Positions 25,742 through 35,896 are shown, numbered from the stretch's first letter. The stretch: 64,000 nucleotides of DNA from Frankia alni ACN14a (GCF_000058485.1 NC_008278.1:5512962-5576961), one strand, 5' to 3'. Made by a program: numbers and translations. Notes: generated by a model from the sequence alone, not told the origin.

Positions 25742-27094
25742 GTGACCGACCAGAACCCCCCTCACCAGCCCCCCGGCGGTGACGGGAGCCAGGAGACGTG
25801 GAAGCAGCCGAGCAACCCCTGGCACCAGTCCGCGCAGACGCCGGGCAGCGGCGCGACGCCCGGCCCGTCCGGGTCCACTCCTGCGCCGGCCCCGTCGTGG
25901 GGCGCCGCCCCGGACCGGTCCGACGAGCAGACCCGGCTCGCCTGGTCCGCCGACACCCCTGCCCCCTCGGGTGGGACCTCCCCGAGCGGGCCGCAGGTCC
26001 CTGGGCCCGCCACCGCCGGGCAGCCGTGGGCGGCGGGACCGCGCCCCGGCGGTGAGCAGTCCTGGCCGCCGCCGCAGCAGCAGCCCGGCGCCGGCTCCAC
26101 CGGCTGGGGGCAGCCGGGCGCGGGACAGCCCGGCGCCGAGCAACCGGGCTGGGGGCAAGCCGGTGGGGGGCAGCAGGCGTCCGACCAGCAGAGCTGGGGG
26201 CAACCCGGTGGGGGGCAGCCAGGCACGGAGCAGCAGGGCTGGGGACAGCCGAGCGGCTGGCCCCAGGCCGGCTACCCGCCCGGTGGCACCGGGGCCTACC
26301 AGGGCGGCCCGGCGTACCAGGGGCCGGCAGGCTACCCGGGCGCGCAGGGCTCCTACCAGCAGAATCCACCCGGTGGCTGGCAGCCGGGCGCCGCCTGGCA
26401 GCAGGGCGGCGGCTGGCAGCAGGGTGCCCCGCCCCCGCCGCCGCCGCGGCGGCGCAACCCGCTGTTCGTGATCGTGCCGCTCGCCGTCGTCGCCGCGATC
26501 GTCGTCGGGGTGGTGATCGCGCTCGCGGTGGGGGGCGACGACTCGAACGACCTCTCCGCGCCGGTACCGCTGCCCTCGTTGAGCGCACCCGCGCTTGCGG
26601 TACCGACGTCACCCGCGCCCAGTGCCACCGCGACCGGCCCGATCGGCGTCTCGAACTGTGTCGCGGTCACCCCACAGGGTGCGCCGGGGGCCGGCGCGGC
26701 CGCCATCGGCGGCTCGGGGACCGTCGTCGGCGAGGCGAACTCGTCCGTCAGCGACTTCGAGGCACGGGTGACCCTCAACAGCGTCTGCTCGACGACCGGC
26801 AAGGTGACCGAGTACGGCGACCCGCCGACCCAGGGTGCCTACTACATCGTCAACGTGACGGTCGAGGTGAGCCGCGGGGACACGTCCGCCTCCCCGTCGG
26901 ACTTCTACATCCAGACCCCGGACGGGACGCGCTACGACGGCAGCTACGAGAACGTGGAGCCGCGGCTGTCCGCGTCGACGGTGAAGGCCGGCCAGAAGGT
27001 GCGCGGCAACGTCGTCATCGACGCGCCGCCCGGGCACGGCGTGCTGCACTGGGAGCCGCTGTTCGCGGTCAGCCCGGCCATGTTCCAGCTCTGA
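25742..27094 (+). CDS. DUF4352-domain membrane protein with Gln/Gly/Pro-rich N-terminus
   Basis: A 450-residue, probably exported membrane-anchored protein. The first about 230 residues are cytoplasmic low complexity, including repeated GWGQPGGGQPG-type units and a PPPPPPRRR run. A single membrane segment follows (FVIVPLAVVAAIVVGVVIALAV, about 240-262), then a Ser/Pro linker and the telokin-like DUF4352 domain (GEANSSVSDFEARVTLNSVC, GAYYIVNVTVEVSRGD, IDAPPGHGVLHWEP). GGAGAGG sits 6 nt before GTG 25742. DUF4352 domains are usually secreted lipoprotein or anchored domains of unknown ligand. Confidence 0.85.
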   Translation: MTDQNPPHQPPGGDGSQETWKQPSNPWHQSAQTPGSGATPGPSGSTPAPAPSWGAAPDRSDEQTRLAWSADTPAPSGGTSPSGPQVPGPATAGQPWAAGPRPGGEQSWPPPQQQPGAGSTGWGQPGAGQPGAEQPGWGQAGGGQQASDQQSWGQPGGGQPGTEQQGWGQPSGWPQAGYPPGGTGAYQGGPAYQGPAGYPGAQGSYQQNPPGGWQPGAAWQQGGGWQQGAPPPPPPRRRNPLFVIVPLAVVAAIVVGVVIALAVGGDDSNDLSAPVPLPSLSAPALAVPTSPAPSATATGPIGVSNCVAVTPQGAPGAGAAAIGGSGTVVGEANSSVSDFEARVTLNSVCSTTGKVTEYGDPPTQGAYYIVNVTVEVSRGDTSASPSDFYIQTPDGTRYDGSYENVEPRLSASTVKAGQKVRGNVVIDAPPGHGVLHWEPLFAVSPAMFQL

Positions 27095-27118
27095 GCCCGT
27101 CGGGTCCTACCGGAGCCC

Positions 27119-27153
27119 CCCCACCCGGCCCGCCGCGGGCACGCCGGGTGGGG
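27119..27153. terminator. Bidirectional terminator between DUF4352 and HIT genes
   Basis: A perfect 11-bp stem, CCCCACCCGGC (27119-27129) with its complement at 27143-27153, lies between two convergent stop codons. Confidence 0.75.
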
Positions 27154-27189
27154 TGGACCATCGCCGGATCCATCCCACCCGGCCGCACG

Positions 27190-27585
27190 TCAGCCGACGG
27201 CGGCGCGGATCCGCTCCGCCACGGCGTCGAGCTCGGCCGAGTCCGGGTCGTGGTCGGCGAGCGTGAAGTCGATCTGCGACTCGTTCTCGATGGGCAGCAG
27301 GTGCACGTGCACGTGTGGCACCTCCAGCCCGGCGACGAGCGCCGCCACCCGCCGGGGCCGGAACGCGGCGTCGATGGCCCGGCCGACCGTCGCGGCGGCG
27401 GTCCACAGCGCCGTCTGGACGTCGTCGGGCAGGTCGATCCAGTGGTCGATCTCGGCGCGCGGGACCACCAGCGTGTGGCCCGGCCGGATCGGGGCGATCG
27501 TCAGAAACGCGACCGTGTACTCATCGGAGTACACGATGCGCCCGGGAAGCTCGCCGTTGATGATCCGGGTGAAGACGCTCGGCAT
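27190..27585 (-). CDS. HIT-family nucleotide hydrolase/transferase
   Basis: A 131-residue cytoplasmic protein of the histidine triad family. The catalytic motif HVHVHLLP (HxHxHxx) is near residue 91, and the N-terminal FTRIINGELPGRIVYSDEY and PIRPGHTLVVPRAEIDHW segments are typical of Hint/Fhit-like enzymes acting on nucleoside phosphoramidates or dinucleotides. The start has no strong ribosome binding site. Confidence 0.9.
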   Translation of the reverse strand: MPSVFTRIINGELPGRIVYSDEYTVAFLTIAPIRPGHTLVVPRAEIDHWIDLPDDVQTALWTAAATVGRAIDAAFRPRRVAALVAGLEVPHVHVHLLPIENESQIDFTLADHDPDSAELDAVAERIRAAVG

Positions 27586-27604
27586 GGCTCACGACCCTAT
27601 CGAC

Positions 27605-27685
27605 CCGGTCATCCGCCCGCCGGCCGGTCATCGGTGGACCGGTCATCCATCGCGGGACCGGTCATCCACCGGTGGACCGGTCATC
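27605..27685. repeat. Five spaced copies of CCGGTCATC
   Basis: The 9-mer occurs at 27605, 27624, 27639, 27658 and 27677, with periods of 19, 15, 19 and 19 nt. It occupies nearly all of the 98-nt gap upstream of the HIT gene, so it could be a regulator-binding array or a simple expansion. Confidence 0.75.
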
Positions 27686-28097
27686 AGACGAAGGGCCGGG
27701 CGAAGCCGGTCGGACCGGCCGTCATCACCCGGAACTCGTTGCCCTCCGGATCGGACAGGATGTAGCCGCGCTCCCCGTCGTCGTCGTAGCGGCCGACCCG
27801 GCGGGCGCCGAGGGTCGACAACCAGCCGATGACCCGCTCGGCGTCCACCGCGTAGAGGTCGAGATGCAGCCGACTGGGACCGCCGCCGCGGCGGGCGCCC
27901 GGCCGCAGCAACAGCTTCGGCCCCGCCCCGGCGGGATGACGCAGCAGAGCCGCGTCGTCGTCGCGCCGGTCCACCTCGTACCCCAGCGCGGCGGACCAGA
28001 AGCGCACCATCACGTCCACGTTCGCGCAGTCCACTGCGACCCGCCCCACCCGAATGCCGTTCGTTTCAAACCACGCCACCTGCGCATGATTTCGCAT
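27684..28097 (-). CDS. VOC-superfamily (glyoxalase-like) protein
   Basis: A 137-residue member of the vicinal oxygen chelate fold. It begins VGRVAVDCANVDVMVRFWSA with ALGYEV, the usual first beta-alpha unit, continues with LHLDLYAVDAERVIGWLSTL and ends with GYILSDPEGNEFRVM, which supplies the conserved glutamate. This is the actinobacterial glyoxalase-like (Glyoxalase_6) type; substrate unknown. I chose ATG 28097 from where similarity to the family begins; the frame is open further upstream and the ribosome binding site is weak. Confidence 0.8.
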   Translation of the reverse strand: MRNHAQVAWFETNGIRVGRVAVDCANVDVMVRFWSAALGYEVDRRDDDAALLRHPAGAGPKLLLRPGARRGGGPSRLHLDLYAVDAERVIGWLSTLGARRVGRYDDDGERGYILSDPEGNEFRVMTAGPTGFARPFV

Positions 28098-28290
28098 TCC
28101 AGGCGGGTTGGCCTGCCGAGTGGCCGCCACGTGTCTCCGGCGTGGCGCCACAAGGGGCGCGGGACAGCCCCGACGGGACCACAACGACACCCGCGGGGGG
28201 ACCCGTCACGTCCCCTGTGGACGCCTCCCGCGCCCCGAGCCTGAACCGACCCGTGCCAGAACTGTCGGCGGTGGGGCTTACCGTGACGCC

Positions 28291-30144
28291 GTGCGCCCGG
28301 ACCCCGCTCCCGCCGACCGCTCCCCCGTCGACCGCCCCGCCATCGACCGCCCCGCGGCCGACCGCCCACCCGTCGACCGCCCGCCCGTCGACCGCGGTGG
28401 CGTGCCCGCGCATCGGCAGGCCAGCCTCGACGAGCTCGGCCGGCCGCTGTCCGATCTGACGTTCGTCGTGGTCGACCTGGAGACGACGGGGACCTCGGCG
28501 GCGACCAGCGAGATCACCGAGATCGGCGCGGTGCGGGTGCGTGGCGGCGAGGTGCTCGCGGAGATGTCCACCCTGGTCCGCCCGAGCGCAGGTATCCCGC
28601 CGATGGTCTCGGTGATCACCGGGATCACCGACGCGATGGTGGCGACGGCCCCCGCGGAGGCCGAGGTGGTGCCGACGTTCCTGGAGTTCGCCCGCGGTGC
28701 CGTGCTGGTCGCCCACAACGCGCCGTTCGATCTCGGCTTCCTGCGGGCCGCGGCGCAGCGCTGCGGCTATCCGCCACCCGCCTGGGAGCATCTCGACACC
28801 CTCCGCATCGCGCGGCGGCTGGTCAGCCGGGACGAGGCTCCCGACTGCCGGCTGGCCTCGCTGGCCCGGCTGTTCCGCAGCTCGACCGAGCCCTGCCACC
28901 GGGCGCTGGCAGACGCCCGCGCCACGGTGGACGTGCTGCACGGGTTGTTCGAGCGCCTCGGCAACGCCGGCGTGCGCACGCTGGAGGAGCTGCACGAGTA
29001 CAGCGCCCGGGTCTCCCCGGCTCAGCGGCGCAAGCGGTACCTCGCCGACGGGCTGCCCACCGGCCCGGGCGTCTACATCTTCCGGGACGCCGATGGACGG
29101 GCCCTCTACGTCGGCACCTCTCGGTCGGTCCGGTCCCGGGTGCGCACGTACTTCACGGCGAGTGAGCCCCGCACCCGGATGGCGGAGATGGTGGCACTGG
29201 CCGAGCGGGTGGACGCCATCGGCTGCGCGCACGCCCTGGAGGCCGAGGTGCGGGAGCTGCGGCTGATCGCGGAGCACAAGCCGCCGTACAACCGACGCTC
29301 CCGCTTCCCGGAACGCACCGTGTACCTCAAGCTCACCGACGAGCCGTTCCCCCGGCTTTCCCGGGTGCGCGCCGCGCGGGACGAGGCGACCTACCTCGGT
29401 CCGTTCGCCAGCACCCGGGGCGCCGACGACGCGGCCGACGCGCTGCTCGCCGCCGTGCCGCTGCGCCAGTGCACCGGCCGGCTCTCGCCACGCGCCCGCC
29501 GCCCCGCCTGCGCCCTGGCCGACCTGGGCCGGTGCGGGGCACCCTGCGACGGCCGGGAGGACGTCGCCGCCTACGCCCGCCACGTCGCCGCCGCCCGGGC
29601 GGCCATCACGGGCGATCCGGGGCCGGTCATCGCGGCGTCGACGCGGCGTATCGACCGCCTGGCCGGCGAGCGGCGCTACGAGGAGGCGGCCGTCCACCGC
29701 GACCGGATGGTGTCGTTCGTCCGCGCCGCGGCCCGCGGTCAGCGGCTGGCCGCGCTGACCCGCATCCCGCAGCTCGTCGCGGCGGCGCCGACCGCGCAGG
29801 CCGGCTGGGACCTGGCGGTGGTCCGGCACGGCCGGTTGGTGTCAGCGGCGAACGTGGCTCCCGGCATCGACCCGCGGCCCTGGGTCGACGCCGCGGTCGC
29901 CAGCGCCGAGACGGTGCGACCACAGCCGGGGCCCGCGCCGTGCGCCTCCGTCGAGGAGACCGAGCGGATCGCCCGCTGGCTGGCCGGCTCCGGGGTGCGG
30001 CTCGTGCGCCTCGACGGCGAGTGGAGCTGGCCGGCGGCGGGTGCCAGCCGCGACGCGCTGCGCTACGCCGAGCTCCACCGTTCCCCCGACAGCCCGGAGC
30101 AGGCGCCTGGCCGGCGCGCCGAGGGCGAGCGTCCCCGCCGCTGA
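28291..30144 (+). CDS. DEDDh exonuclease fused to UvrC-type GIY-YIG nuclease (Rv2191 type)
   Basis: A 617-residue DNA-repair-type protein. After a short PVDRP repeat region, an epsilon-like 3'-5' exonuclease domain (about 55-215) has VVDLETTG, VLVAHNAPFDLGFL and CHRALADARATVD. A GIY-YIG domain follows (about 250-335; GPGVYIFRDADGRALYVGTS and EHKPPYNRRSR). The third part matches the UvrC Cys-containing and UvrB-interacting regions. The C-terminal RNase H-like endonuclease and HhH domains of UvrC are absent, as in Cho. It may incise damaged DNA and trim ends (inference). GTG 28291 fits the frame but lacks a strong ribosome binding site. Confidence 0.88.
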   Translation: MRPDPAPADRSPVDRPAIDRPAADRPPVDRPPVDRGGVPAHRQASLDELGRPLSDLTFVVVDLETTGTSAATSEITEIGAVRVRGGEVLAEMSTLVRPSAGIPPMVSVITGITDAMVATAPAEAEVVPTFLEFARGAVLVAHNAPFDLGFLRAAAQRCGYPPPAWEHLDTLRIARRLVSRDEAPDCRLASLARLFRSSTEPCHRALADARATVDVLHGLFERLGNAGVRTLEELHEYSARVSPAQRRKRYLADGLPTGPGVYIFRDADGRALYVGTSRSVRSRVRTYFTASEPRTRMAEMVALAERVDAIGCAHALEAEVRELRLIAEHKPPYNRRSRFPERTVYLKLTDEPFPRLSRVRAARDEATYLGPFASTRGADDAADALLAAVPLRQCTGRLSPRARRPACALADLGRCGAPCDGREDVAAYARHVAAARAAITGDPGPVIAASTRRIDRLAGERRYEEAAVHRDRMVSFVRAAARGQRLAALTRIPQLVAAAPTAQAGWDLAVVRHGRLVSAANVAPGIDPRPWVDAAVASAETVRPQPGPAPCASVEETERIARWLAGSGVRLVRLDGEWSWPAAGASRDALRYAELHRSPDSPEQAPGRRAEGERPRR

Positions 30145-30178
30145 CCACACCCGGCGAGCTCGGCAGTCGCGGCAAAGG

Positions 30179-30219
30179 CCGCGGGGCCGGCCCGCCGCGA
30201 CGGCGGACCGGCCCCGCGG
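30179..30219. terminator. Bidirectional terminator between exonuclease gene and qcrB
   Basis: A perfect 12-bp stem, CCGCGGGGCCGG (30179-30190) and its complement (30208-30219), with further pairing in the loop, lies between convergent stop codons. Confidence 0.8.
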
Positions 30220-30257
30220 CCGGTGTCAGCTCAGCGCTGACGGAGTCGGTGCCGGCG

Positions 30258-31871
30258 TCAGTGCCTGCCGCCGCCGACCGGTGCGCTCGGACCGCCCGGA
30301 CCGGTCTCCTTCTCCTCGACGAAGAAGCCACCCACGGCCTTGCCGGCGCGGCGGGCGAGGCCCTTGCCGTGACCGTCCCCGTCCCCGTGGCCGTTCGCCG
30401 ACGGCAGCGCGAACCGGTCGTTCGTGACCAGCGGGTGATCGGGTACCGGGGTCGGCTTCGGCCGGTGATCCTCCACGAACTCCCCGCTGGGGAGCTGGCG
30501 GATGATGCCGGTCTCGATGCCGTGGTGCTCGACCTCGGCGTCCTTCGCCTGGAGGGCAAGGCAGATCTTCTTCGTGATCGCGTACGCGATCGGCGGGACG
30601 ATGATCAGACCGATGCGGCCGGCCCACGTCATCGCGTTCAGCGAGATGCTGAACGTCTTCGCGATGACGTCGTTACCACCCGAGATCCACAGGACCAGGT
30701 AGAAGCTGATCGACATCGCGCCGAGCGCTGTCCTGGTCGGCGCCTCCCGGGGTCGCTGGAGCAGGTTGTACGACTTGGTGTCGCCGGTGAACCTGGCTTC
30801 CAGGAACGGGTAGAGCGCCAGCAGCGTGAACAGGATGCCGGGCAGGACCGCCGTCGGCCAGAACACGGCCGGGACCGTATGGCCGAGGCCGCGGAACTCC
30901 CACGGTGGCATCAGTCGGGTCGAGCCGTCGAGGAAGCCGATGTACCAGTCGGGCTGGGACGCCGAGGAGACCTTCGACGGGTCGTACGGACCGAACATCC
31001 AGATCGGGTTGATCTGCGCGAGGCCACCGAGCAGGGCGAGCATCGCGAAGACCATCATGAAGAACCCGCCGGACTTCACCGCGAACACCGGGAAGACCCG
31101 GTGGCCGACGACGTTGTGCTCGGTCTTGCCCGGGCCGGGGAAGTCGGTGTGCTTCTGGTGCCACAGGATGCCCATGTGCGCGCCGATGAGGGCGAGCAGC
31201 ACCCCGGGCACCAGCAGAATATGGATCACGTAGAGCCGGGGCAGGAAGTTGTCACCCGGGAACTCGCCGTTGAACACCAGGAACGACGCCCACGTCCCGA
31301 TGATCGGGATGGACTGGGCGATCGAGGCGGCGATCCGCAGACCGGTGCCGGAGAGCAGGTCGTCCGGCAGCGAGTAGCCGGCGAAGCCCTCGAGGATGGC
31401 GAGGATCAGCAGGCCGACCCCGATCAGCCAGTTGACCTCGCGCGGCTTGCGGTAGGCGCCGGTGAAGAACACCCGGAACAGGTGGACGACGATCGACGCG
31501 ACGAAGACCAGCGCGGCCCAGTGGTGGATCTGGCGGAACACCAGTCCGGCCCGGGTGTCGAAGCTGATGTCGAGCGTCGAGGCGTACGCCCGGCTCATCT
31601 CCACGCCCTTGAGCGGGACGTAGGAGCCGTTGTAGATGACCTCGGTGTTCGACGGGTCGAAGAACAGCGTGAGGTAGATGCCCGTGAGCAGCAGGACGAT
31701 GAAGCTGTAGAGCGCGATCTCCCCGATCATGAACGACCAGTGGTCGGGGAAGACCTTGTTCAGGTTGCGCCGCAGCCCGGCCTGGGTGCCGAACCGCTCG
31801 TCGATGGCGCGGTTGGCCTTGCGGGCCGGGGTCGGCCGCTTGACGAACTCCGGTGGGGATGCGGTTGTCAT
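30258..31871 (-). CDS. qcrB: Cytochrome bc1 complex cytochrome b subunit
   Basis: Integral membrane subunit that oxidises menaquinol and carries hemes bL and bH. The 537-residue protein has the helix B and D histidines in [20 protein letters not shown] and [24 protein letters not shown], and the quinol-site [10 protein letters not shown], a variant of PEWY with aspartate. The long C-terminal extension, ending in His/Gly/Asp-rich sequence, is typical of actinobacterial QcrB. The start overlaps qcrA by 4 nt (ATGA). It is last in ctaE-qcrC-qcrA-qcrB, and QcrB is the well-known target of Q203-type inhibitors in mycobacteria. Confidence 0.97.
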   Translation of the reverse strand: MTTASPPEFVKRPTPARKANRAIDERFGTQAGLRRNLNKVFPDHWSFMIGEIALYSFIVLLLTGIYLTLFFDPSNTEVIYNGSYVPLKGVEMSRAYASTLDISFDTRAGLVFRQIHHWAALVFVASIVVHLFRVFFTGAYRKPREVNWLIGVGLLILAILEGFAGYSLPDDLLSGTGLRIAASIAQSIPIIGTWASFLVFNGEFPGDNFLPRLYVIHILLVPGVLLALIGAHMGILWHQKHTDFPGPGKTEHNVVGHRVFPVFAVKSGGFFMMVFAMLALLGGLAQINPIWMFGPYDPSKVSSASQPDWYIGFLDGSTRLMPPWEFRGLGHTVPAVFWPTAVLPGILFTLLALYPFLEARFTGDTKSYNLLQRPREAPTRTALGAMSISFYLVLWISGGNDVIAKTFSISLNAMTWAGRIGLIIVPPIAYAITKKICLALQAKDAEVEHHGIETGIIRQLPSGEFVEDHRPKPTPVPDHPLVTNDRFALPSANGHGDGDGHGKGLARRAGKAVGGFFVEEKETGPGGPSAPVGGGRH

Positions 31872-33202
31872 GAGCGCTCCCAGAAGGCGGCACCGACCGG
31901 CTCGTCGTAGTCACCGTTGCGGGCGTACAGGAATCCGTCGTCGTCCACGGCGATGGCCAGCTGCGGCAGCGACCGGCTGGCCGGACCGAAGATCGCCCGG
32001 CAGCCGTCCAGCACGTCGAAGACCGACTGGTGGCAGGGGCAGAGCAGGTGGTGGGTCTGCTGCTCGTAGAGGCTCACCGGGCAGCCGGCGTGCGAGCAGA
32101 TCTTGGAGTAGGCGACGTGGCCGTCGACGGACCAGTTCTCCCGCCCCTTGCGCGGCCGGTCCACCCCCGGTGGCAGCCGGATGAGCAGCGTGGTGCTGTC
32201 CGCCTTGGTGTGCACGTCGGTCTTCGGCTTGTAGGTCGTCGTGCCGTCCGACTCGGTCACCGGGATGGCCGGGAAGACCGTCTCGATGCCGCCGATGGAG
32301 ATGTCGCCGAGCTTGACCAGGCGGCCGTCCTCGGTGACCAGGCGCGCGCCCTTCACCCAGGAGGTGTGGTCGAGCTTCTTGCCCGGCTTGGAGTTGGTCA
32401 GGTTGAGCAGCGGCACGACGATCAGGCCACCGAGCACGGTGCCGGCGCCCAGCAGGGTGCGTCGCAGCAGCGGGAAGCGGGCGAGACCGGTGTCGGCGAA
32501 GCCGGCGGTGATCTCCGCCTCGGTGACCGCGATCTCCTCCTTGGCGGAGGTGAACTCGTGGCGCTCCTGGACGGCCTGCTCGTGCGGCATCAGCCGCTTG
32601 GCCCACAGGATCATGCCGATGCCGAGCCCGCCGACGGCCAGGCCGAGCGCCGAACCGAGGCACGGCGTGTAGTACGCCTGGTGCTTGTCACCGACGAAGT
32701 TCGTGATGACGAACCCGACGGTGCCGACCACCGAGATCAGGAACCAGCAGGCGATCAGCCGCTCCGCCCGCCGTTCGGCGCGGCGGTCGACGTCCTCGGC
32801 GCGCGGCGGGCGGACGGTGACCCCGCCACCGCCGCCGGCGTGCGTGCCGTAGGACGGCTGCGCCACCCCGGCGTCGCCGGTCCGCATCACCGTGGTCTCG
32901 GGATCGCGGGTGGAGTCCGTCTGGTGCGGCGGGGTGCCCAGGGCCTCCGGGCCGTCGGAGGTGCCGGCCGGGATGTCCGGTCCACCGGCCGAGATCCCCG
33001 ACCCCCCGGCGGCGGCACCCGACGTGTCGACCGGGTGCTTGGCCCGCTTGAAGATGCTGCTCATCGAGTCCTGGTCCGACTTGTCTGCCGGCTCACCCTG
33101 GTAGCCCGCGTAGTGCACGCGTTCCTGGGCGGAGTCGCCCGGCTGGTCCCCTCCGCCCGAGCCCGCCGGTCCCGGCGTCCCCGGGCCCGTCTGGTCACTC
33201 AT
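31868..33202 (-). CDS. qcrA: Cytochrome bc1 complex Rieske iron-sulfur subunit
   Basis: A 444-residue membrane protein carrying the 2Fe-2S cluster that accepts electrons from menaquinol. A Gly/Ala/Pro-rich cytoplasmic N-terminus of about 145 residues is followed by three membrane segments ([40 protein letters not shown] and [19 protein letters not shown], the last after a twin-arginine LLRRTLL). The cluster ligands are in CSHAGCP and CPCHQS. Start ATG 33202 overlaps the qcrC stop by 4 nt; an earlier in-frame ATG is less likely. The QcrB overlap is also 4 nt. Confidence 0.96.
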   Translation of the reverse strand: MSDQTGPGTPGPAGSGGGDQPGDSAQERVHYAGYQGEPADKSDQDSMSSIFKRAKHPVDTSGAAAGGSGISAGGPDIPAGTSDGPEALGTPPHQTDSTRDPETTVMRTGDAGVAQPSYGTHAGGGGGVTVRPPRAEDVDRRAERRAERLIACWFLISVVGTVGFVITNFVGDKHQAYYTPCLGSALGLAVGGLGIGMILWAKRLMPHEQAVQERHEFTSAKEEIAVTEAEITAGFADTGLARFPLLRRTLLGAGTVLGGLIVVPLLNLTNSKPGKKLDHTSWVKGARLVTEDGRLVKLGDISIGGIETVFPAIPVTESDGTTTYKPKTDVHTKADSTTLLIRLPPGVDRPRKGRENWSVDGHVAYSKICSHAGCPVSLYEQQTHHLLCPCHQSVFDVLDGCRAIFGPASRSLPQLAIAVDDDGFLYARNGDYDEPVGAAFWERS

Positions 33203-34122
33203 ACCTTCTGCCTCGCTCCGATCCACAGGCACACGACGAGCAGGCCACCAATGCCTACCAGCATGGCCAGCAACCCTTCGGGCACCGGACCGTACTTACC
33301 GAGGCTGAAACCACCGGGGCTCTTGGTGTCGGTCAGGTGCTTGATGTAGGCCGCCACGGCGGCGGCGTCCTCGTCGTTGAGCTGACGGTCCCCGAAGACC
33401 GGCATGGACTCCGGCCCCGTGCGCATGGCCTCGACGATCTGCTTCGGAGTGGACTCGCTCAGCGAGGGCGCAAACTTACCGTAGGTCAGCGGAGCACCCT
33501 GGGCGACGGCCTGGTGGCACTGCGCGCAGTTGGCGCGGTAGAGCTCGCCGCCGTGAGCCAGGTCTGCGTCGCTGAGCTCCTTGTCGGTGACCTTGGGCAC
33601 CTCCGGGCCACCGCCGAGGCTCGCGACGTACGCGGAGAGCTGGTCGATCTGCGTCGCCGAGTAGATCGGCGGCTTGCGGTCGGCCTGCGCGGCCGGGGCG
33701 GCCAGCGGCATGCGGCCGGTCGAGACCTGGAAGTCCACCGCGGCGGCGCCGACACCGACGAGGCTGGGACCGGTGTTCGAGCCCTGGGCGCCGAGGCCGT
33801 GGCAGGTCGAGCAGCCCTGCAGGTACAGGGCGCGACCCTGCCGGACGGCCTCGTTGGCGTCCGCCGTCTGCGCGGCGTTGCCACTGGGAGCCAGCATCGT
33901 CCACAGCACCCCGGTGGCCATCAGGCCGAGCACGAGGACGAGGGCGGAGGATCTCCGGCGCCGGCGCGCGGACGGACCACGCTTGCGCGCGGACGTGTCG
34001 CGCTTGCGCGCGGACCGCTTCGTGGCGGCGACCGGCGCCGCGACCTCGCTCGGCGCGGAGTCCGACGAGGCTTCCGGCGGCGTGTCCGACGGTGTGCCCG
34101 AGGTTTCAGTCATGTCGCTCAC
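33199..34122 (-). CDS. qcrC: Cytochrome bc1 complex diheme cytochrome c subunit
   Basis: A 307-residue membrane-anchored diheme cytochrome that hands electrons directly to the aa3 oxidase in the actinobacterial supercomplex, replacing soluble cytochrome c. Features in order: basic Ser/Arg-rich N-terminus, membrane segment ([18 protein letters not shown]), heme motifs CSTCH and CAQCH with methionine ligands in GRMPLAAP and SMPVFGD, and a C-terminal membrane segment ([20 protein letters not shown]). The GTG start overlaps the ctaE stop by 4 nt; an ATG 9 nt later is possible. Confidence 0.96.
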   Translation of the reverse strand: MSDMTETSGTPSDTPPEASSDSAPSEVAAPVAATKRSARKRDTSARKRGPSARRRRRSSALVLVLGLMATGVLWTMLAPSGNAAQTADANEAVRQGRALYLQGCSTCHGLGAQGSNTGPSLVGVGAAAVDFQVSTGRMPLAAPAAQADRKPPIYSATQIDQLSAYVASLGGGPEVPKVTDKELSDADLAHGGELYRANCAQCHQAVAQGAPLTYGKFAPSLSESTPKQIVEAMRTGPESMPVFGDRQLNDEDAAAVAAYIKHLTDTKSPGGFSLGKYGPVPEGLLAMLVGIGGLLVVCLWIGARQKV

Positions 34123-34757
34123 TGGAGGAGGTAGATGGTCGCGAACAGGGCGATCCAGACGACGTCGACGAAGTGCCAGTAGTACGACACGACGATCGCC
34201 GATGTCGCCTTCTCCGGCGTGAAGCGCCCGAACGTCGATCGGCCCAGCACCATGACGAAGGCGACGAGACCACCGATGACGTGCAGCCCGTGGAACCCGG
34301 TGGTCAGGTAGTACACCGAGCCGTAGGCGTGCGACGCCATCGTGAACTTGTTTTCGCCGAAGTACTCGTTCGCCTGGCCGCCAACGAAGACGAGGCCCAT
34401 GATCAACGATGCCAGGTACCAGCGCCGCAGTCCGTGGACGTCACCGCGCTCGGCGGCGAACACCCCGAGCTGGCAGGTGACGCTGGACAGCACCAGGATC
34501 ACGGTGAAGAACAGCGCGTACCCGACGTGCAGCTCCACGGGGCCGTGTTCGGAACCGGCGGGATCACCCGTCACGGGCGGCCAGTTGCCGCTGTTGACCG
34601 AACGGATCGTGAAGTACATCGCGAACAGGGACGCGAAGAACATCAGCTCCGACGACAGCCACACGACCGTGCCGACCGAGACCATCGAGGGACGGTTGGC
34701 CGTCGGGTGTGGTGGAGGAGCCTTCTCGAGGACGGGGGCTGAGGCCACGACGGTCAT
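34119..34757 (-). CDS. ctaE: Cytochrome c oxidase subunit III
   Basis: A 212-residue membrane subunit of the aa3 oxidase with five membrane segments. Diagnostic parts are [20 protein letters not shown], the glutamate-containing [33 protein letters not shown] and [20 protein letters not shown]. The start at ATG 34757 gives the usual short N-terminus; no clear ribosome binding site is visible. It leads the ctaE-qcrCAB operon. Confidence 0.95.
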   Translation of the reverse strand: MTVVASAPVLEKAPPPHPTANRPSMVSVGTVVWLSSELMFFASLFAMYFTIRSVNSGNWPPVTGDPAGSEHGPVELHVGYALFFTVILVLSSVTCQLGVFAAERGDVHGLRRWYLASLIMGLVFVGGQANEYFGENKFTMASHAYGSVYYLTTGFHGLHVIGGLVAFVMVLGRSTFGRFTPEKATSAIVVSYYWHFVDVVWIALFATIYLLQ

Positions 34758-35194
34758 TCTGGCACGCGACGCTCCAGGCGCCACCGTAGGTTCGACGTTC
34801 GGTAGGACTACGACGCGTCGATGACCGGCCCGAGGCCCCGTGCGGACCACCCCACCCACCGCACAAATCGCTGCGCCGCAGCGGAAACCGCAGGTCCTCG
34901 GGCCGCTGCGGCGGGGGTCGAAAAAACCATGACGACCGGTGCCCTTCCGGCGGATGTTGCGTGCCTCACCCGTCGGACGTCCACCTCAGGAGCCGGGTCG
35001 CCCGGCCCGGTGGAGCCGGGCCGGACGGCACGGCCCACGTGGCCCTCCGCGCGTCGCGCGACCGCCATAGCCGATCGAAACGGCAGGTCAGAGCGCCTAC
35101 CGGGCGCCGCGAGCACCCAGTCGACCGCCGAGCCGAGAGGGTGACCGACTGGAGCGGAGCCGGGCCGGTGGCCGGAAGGAGTTCGAGGTTCTCG
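34758..35194. other. Divergent region upstream of ctaE
   Basis: About 435 bases without a supportable gene. It contains a 10-bp inverted repeat, GCCGCAGCGG (34875-34884) with CCGCTGCGGC (34903-34912), followed by an A6 run. The promoter for the ctaE-qcr operon should lie here, but no hexamers stand out. Confidence 0.5.
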
Positions 35195-35686
35195 ATGCGA
35201 TGGCCCTGGCGGTCCGGGCGCACCCCGCCGCCGATCCTGGTCGACGACGGCTCACTCGCCGTCCTCGCCTCCTCGTTCGATCCGGCCGCCGGGGAGGGGC
35301 CGGCCCTGGCCGCCCTGGCCTCTGCCGGCCACCCAGCCGACGCCCCCGTGCTACTCCGCCACCTGTTCGCCCTGCCCGACCCCTCCGACGCGCCCGGCCA
35401 GCCCGACACGCCCGCCCAGCCCGACACGCCCGGACCGCCCGAAGGCGCCGGAGCGTCGAGTTCCGGAGCAGGCGAGGCGGCGCTGAGGACCGCGGTCGAA
35501 CGGGACGGCTACGAGGTCCACCGGCTGGGCGAGCGGCTCGCCGTGACCCGCCAGGTGGTCCCGACGATCCTGGCCGTGGCCCAGGAGCGGGCCCGGATGA
35601 CGGGCCTGGAGACCCGCCTGCCCGTCGTCTACCTCGGCTGGCAGGCGCTGGCCCCGCCGCCCGCCCGGACGTCGAACCCACCGTGA
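35195..35686 (+). CDS. Hypothetical protein
   Basis: A 163-residue cytoplasmic protein not recognised. The N-terminus MRWPWRSGRTPPPILVDDGS leads into LAVLASSFDPAAGEGPALAA; a Pro/Asp repeat (QPDTPAQPDTPGPP) lies in the middle; the C-terminal part, VERDGYEVHRLGERLAVTRQ and TRLPVVYLGWQAL, looks structured. The start at ATG 35195 has GAGG 6 nt upstream. It diverges from ctaE. Confidence 0.6.
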   Translation: MRWPWRSGRTPPPILVDDGSLAVLASSFDPAAGEGPALAALASAGHPADAPVLLRHLFALPDPSDAPGQPDTPAQPDTPGPPEGAGASSSGAGEAALRTAVERDGYEVHRLGERLAVTRQVVPTILAVAQERARMTGLETRLPVVYLGWQALAPPPARTSNPP

Positions 35687-35848
35687 GAGCGCGCACCCGC
35701 GTGAGATCAGGTGGTGGCACGCGGGAGGCGCCGCGGCGGGTAGCTGTCCTGTGGCCGAACTGCCGGCGGACCGGTCTTCAGCATCCGTTCTTCAGCATCC
35801 GTGGGTGATCGGCGGGATACGGGACCTGCCGAACAGGTGAGCCGAGCC

Positions 35849-35879
35849 GGCCGCACGCCCGGGCGGAAGGCGTGCGGCC
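35849..35879. terminator. Bidirectional terminator
   Basis: A perfect 11-bp stem, GGCCGCACGCC (35849-35859) and its complement (35869-35879) with a 9-nt loop, lies between convergent genes, about 18 nt from the end of the sseB-like gene. Confidence 0.75.
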
Positions 35880-35896
35880 TGGCGGAGGCCACGAGG

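Noticed and set aside
27605-27685. CRISPR array
   Set aside because: Repeat is only 9 nt and spacers 6-10 nt; no cas genes in the window.
34875-34912. Terminator in front of ctaE
   Set aside because: The 10-bp hairpin is not at a gene end and no T tract follows on either strand in the right place; it lies in a promoter region.
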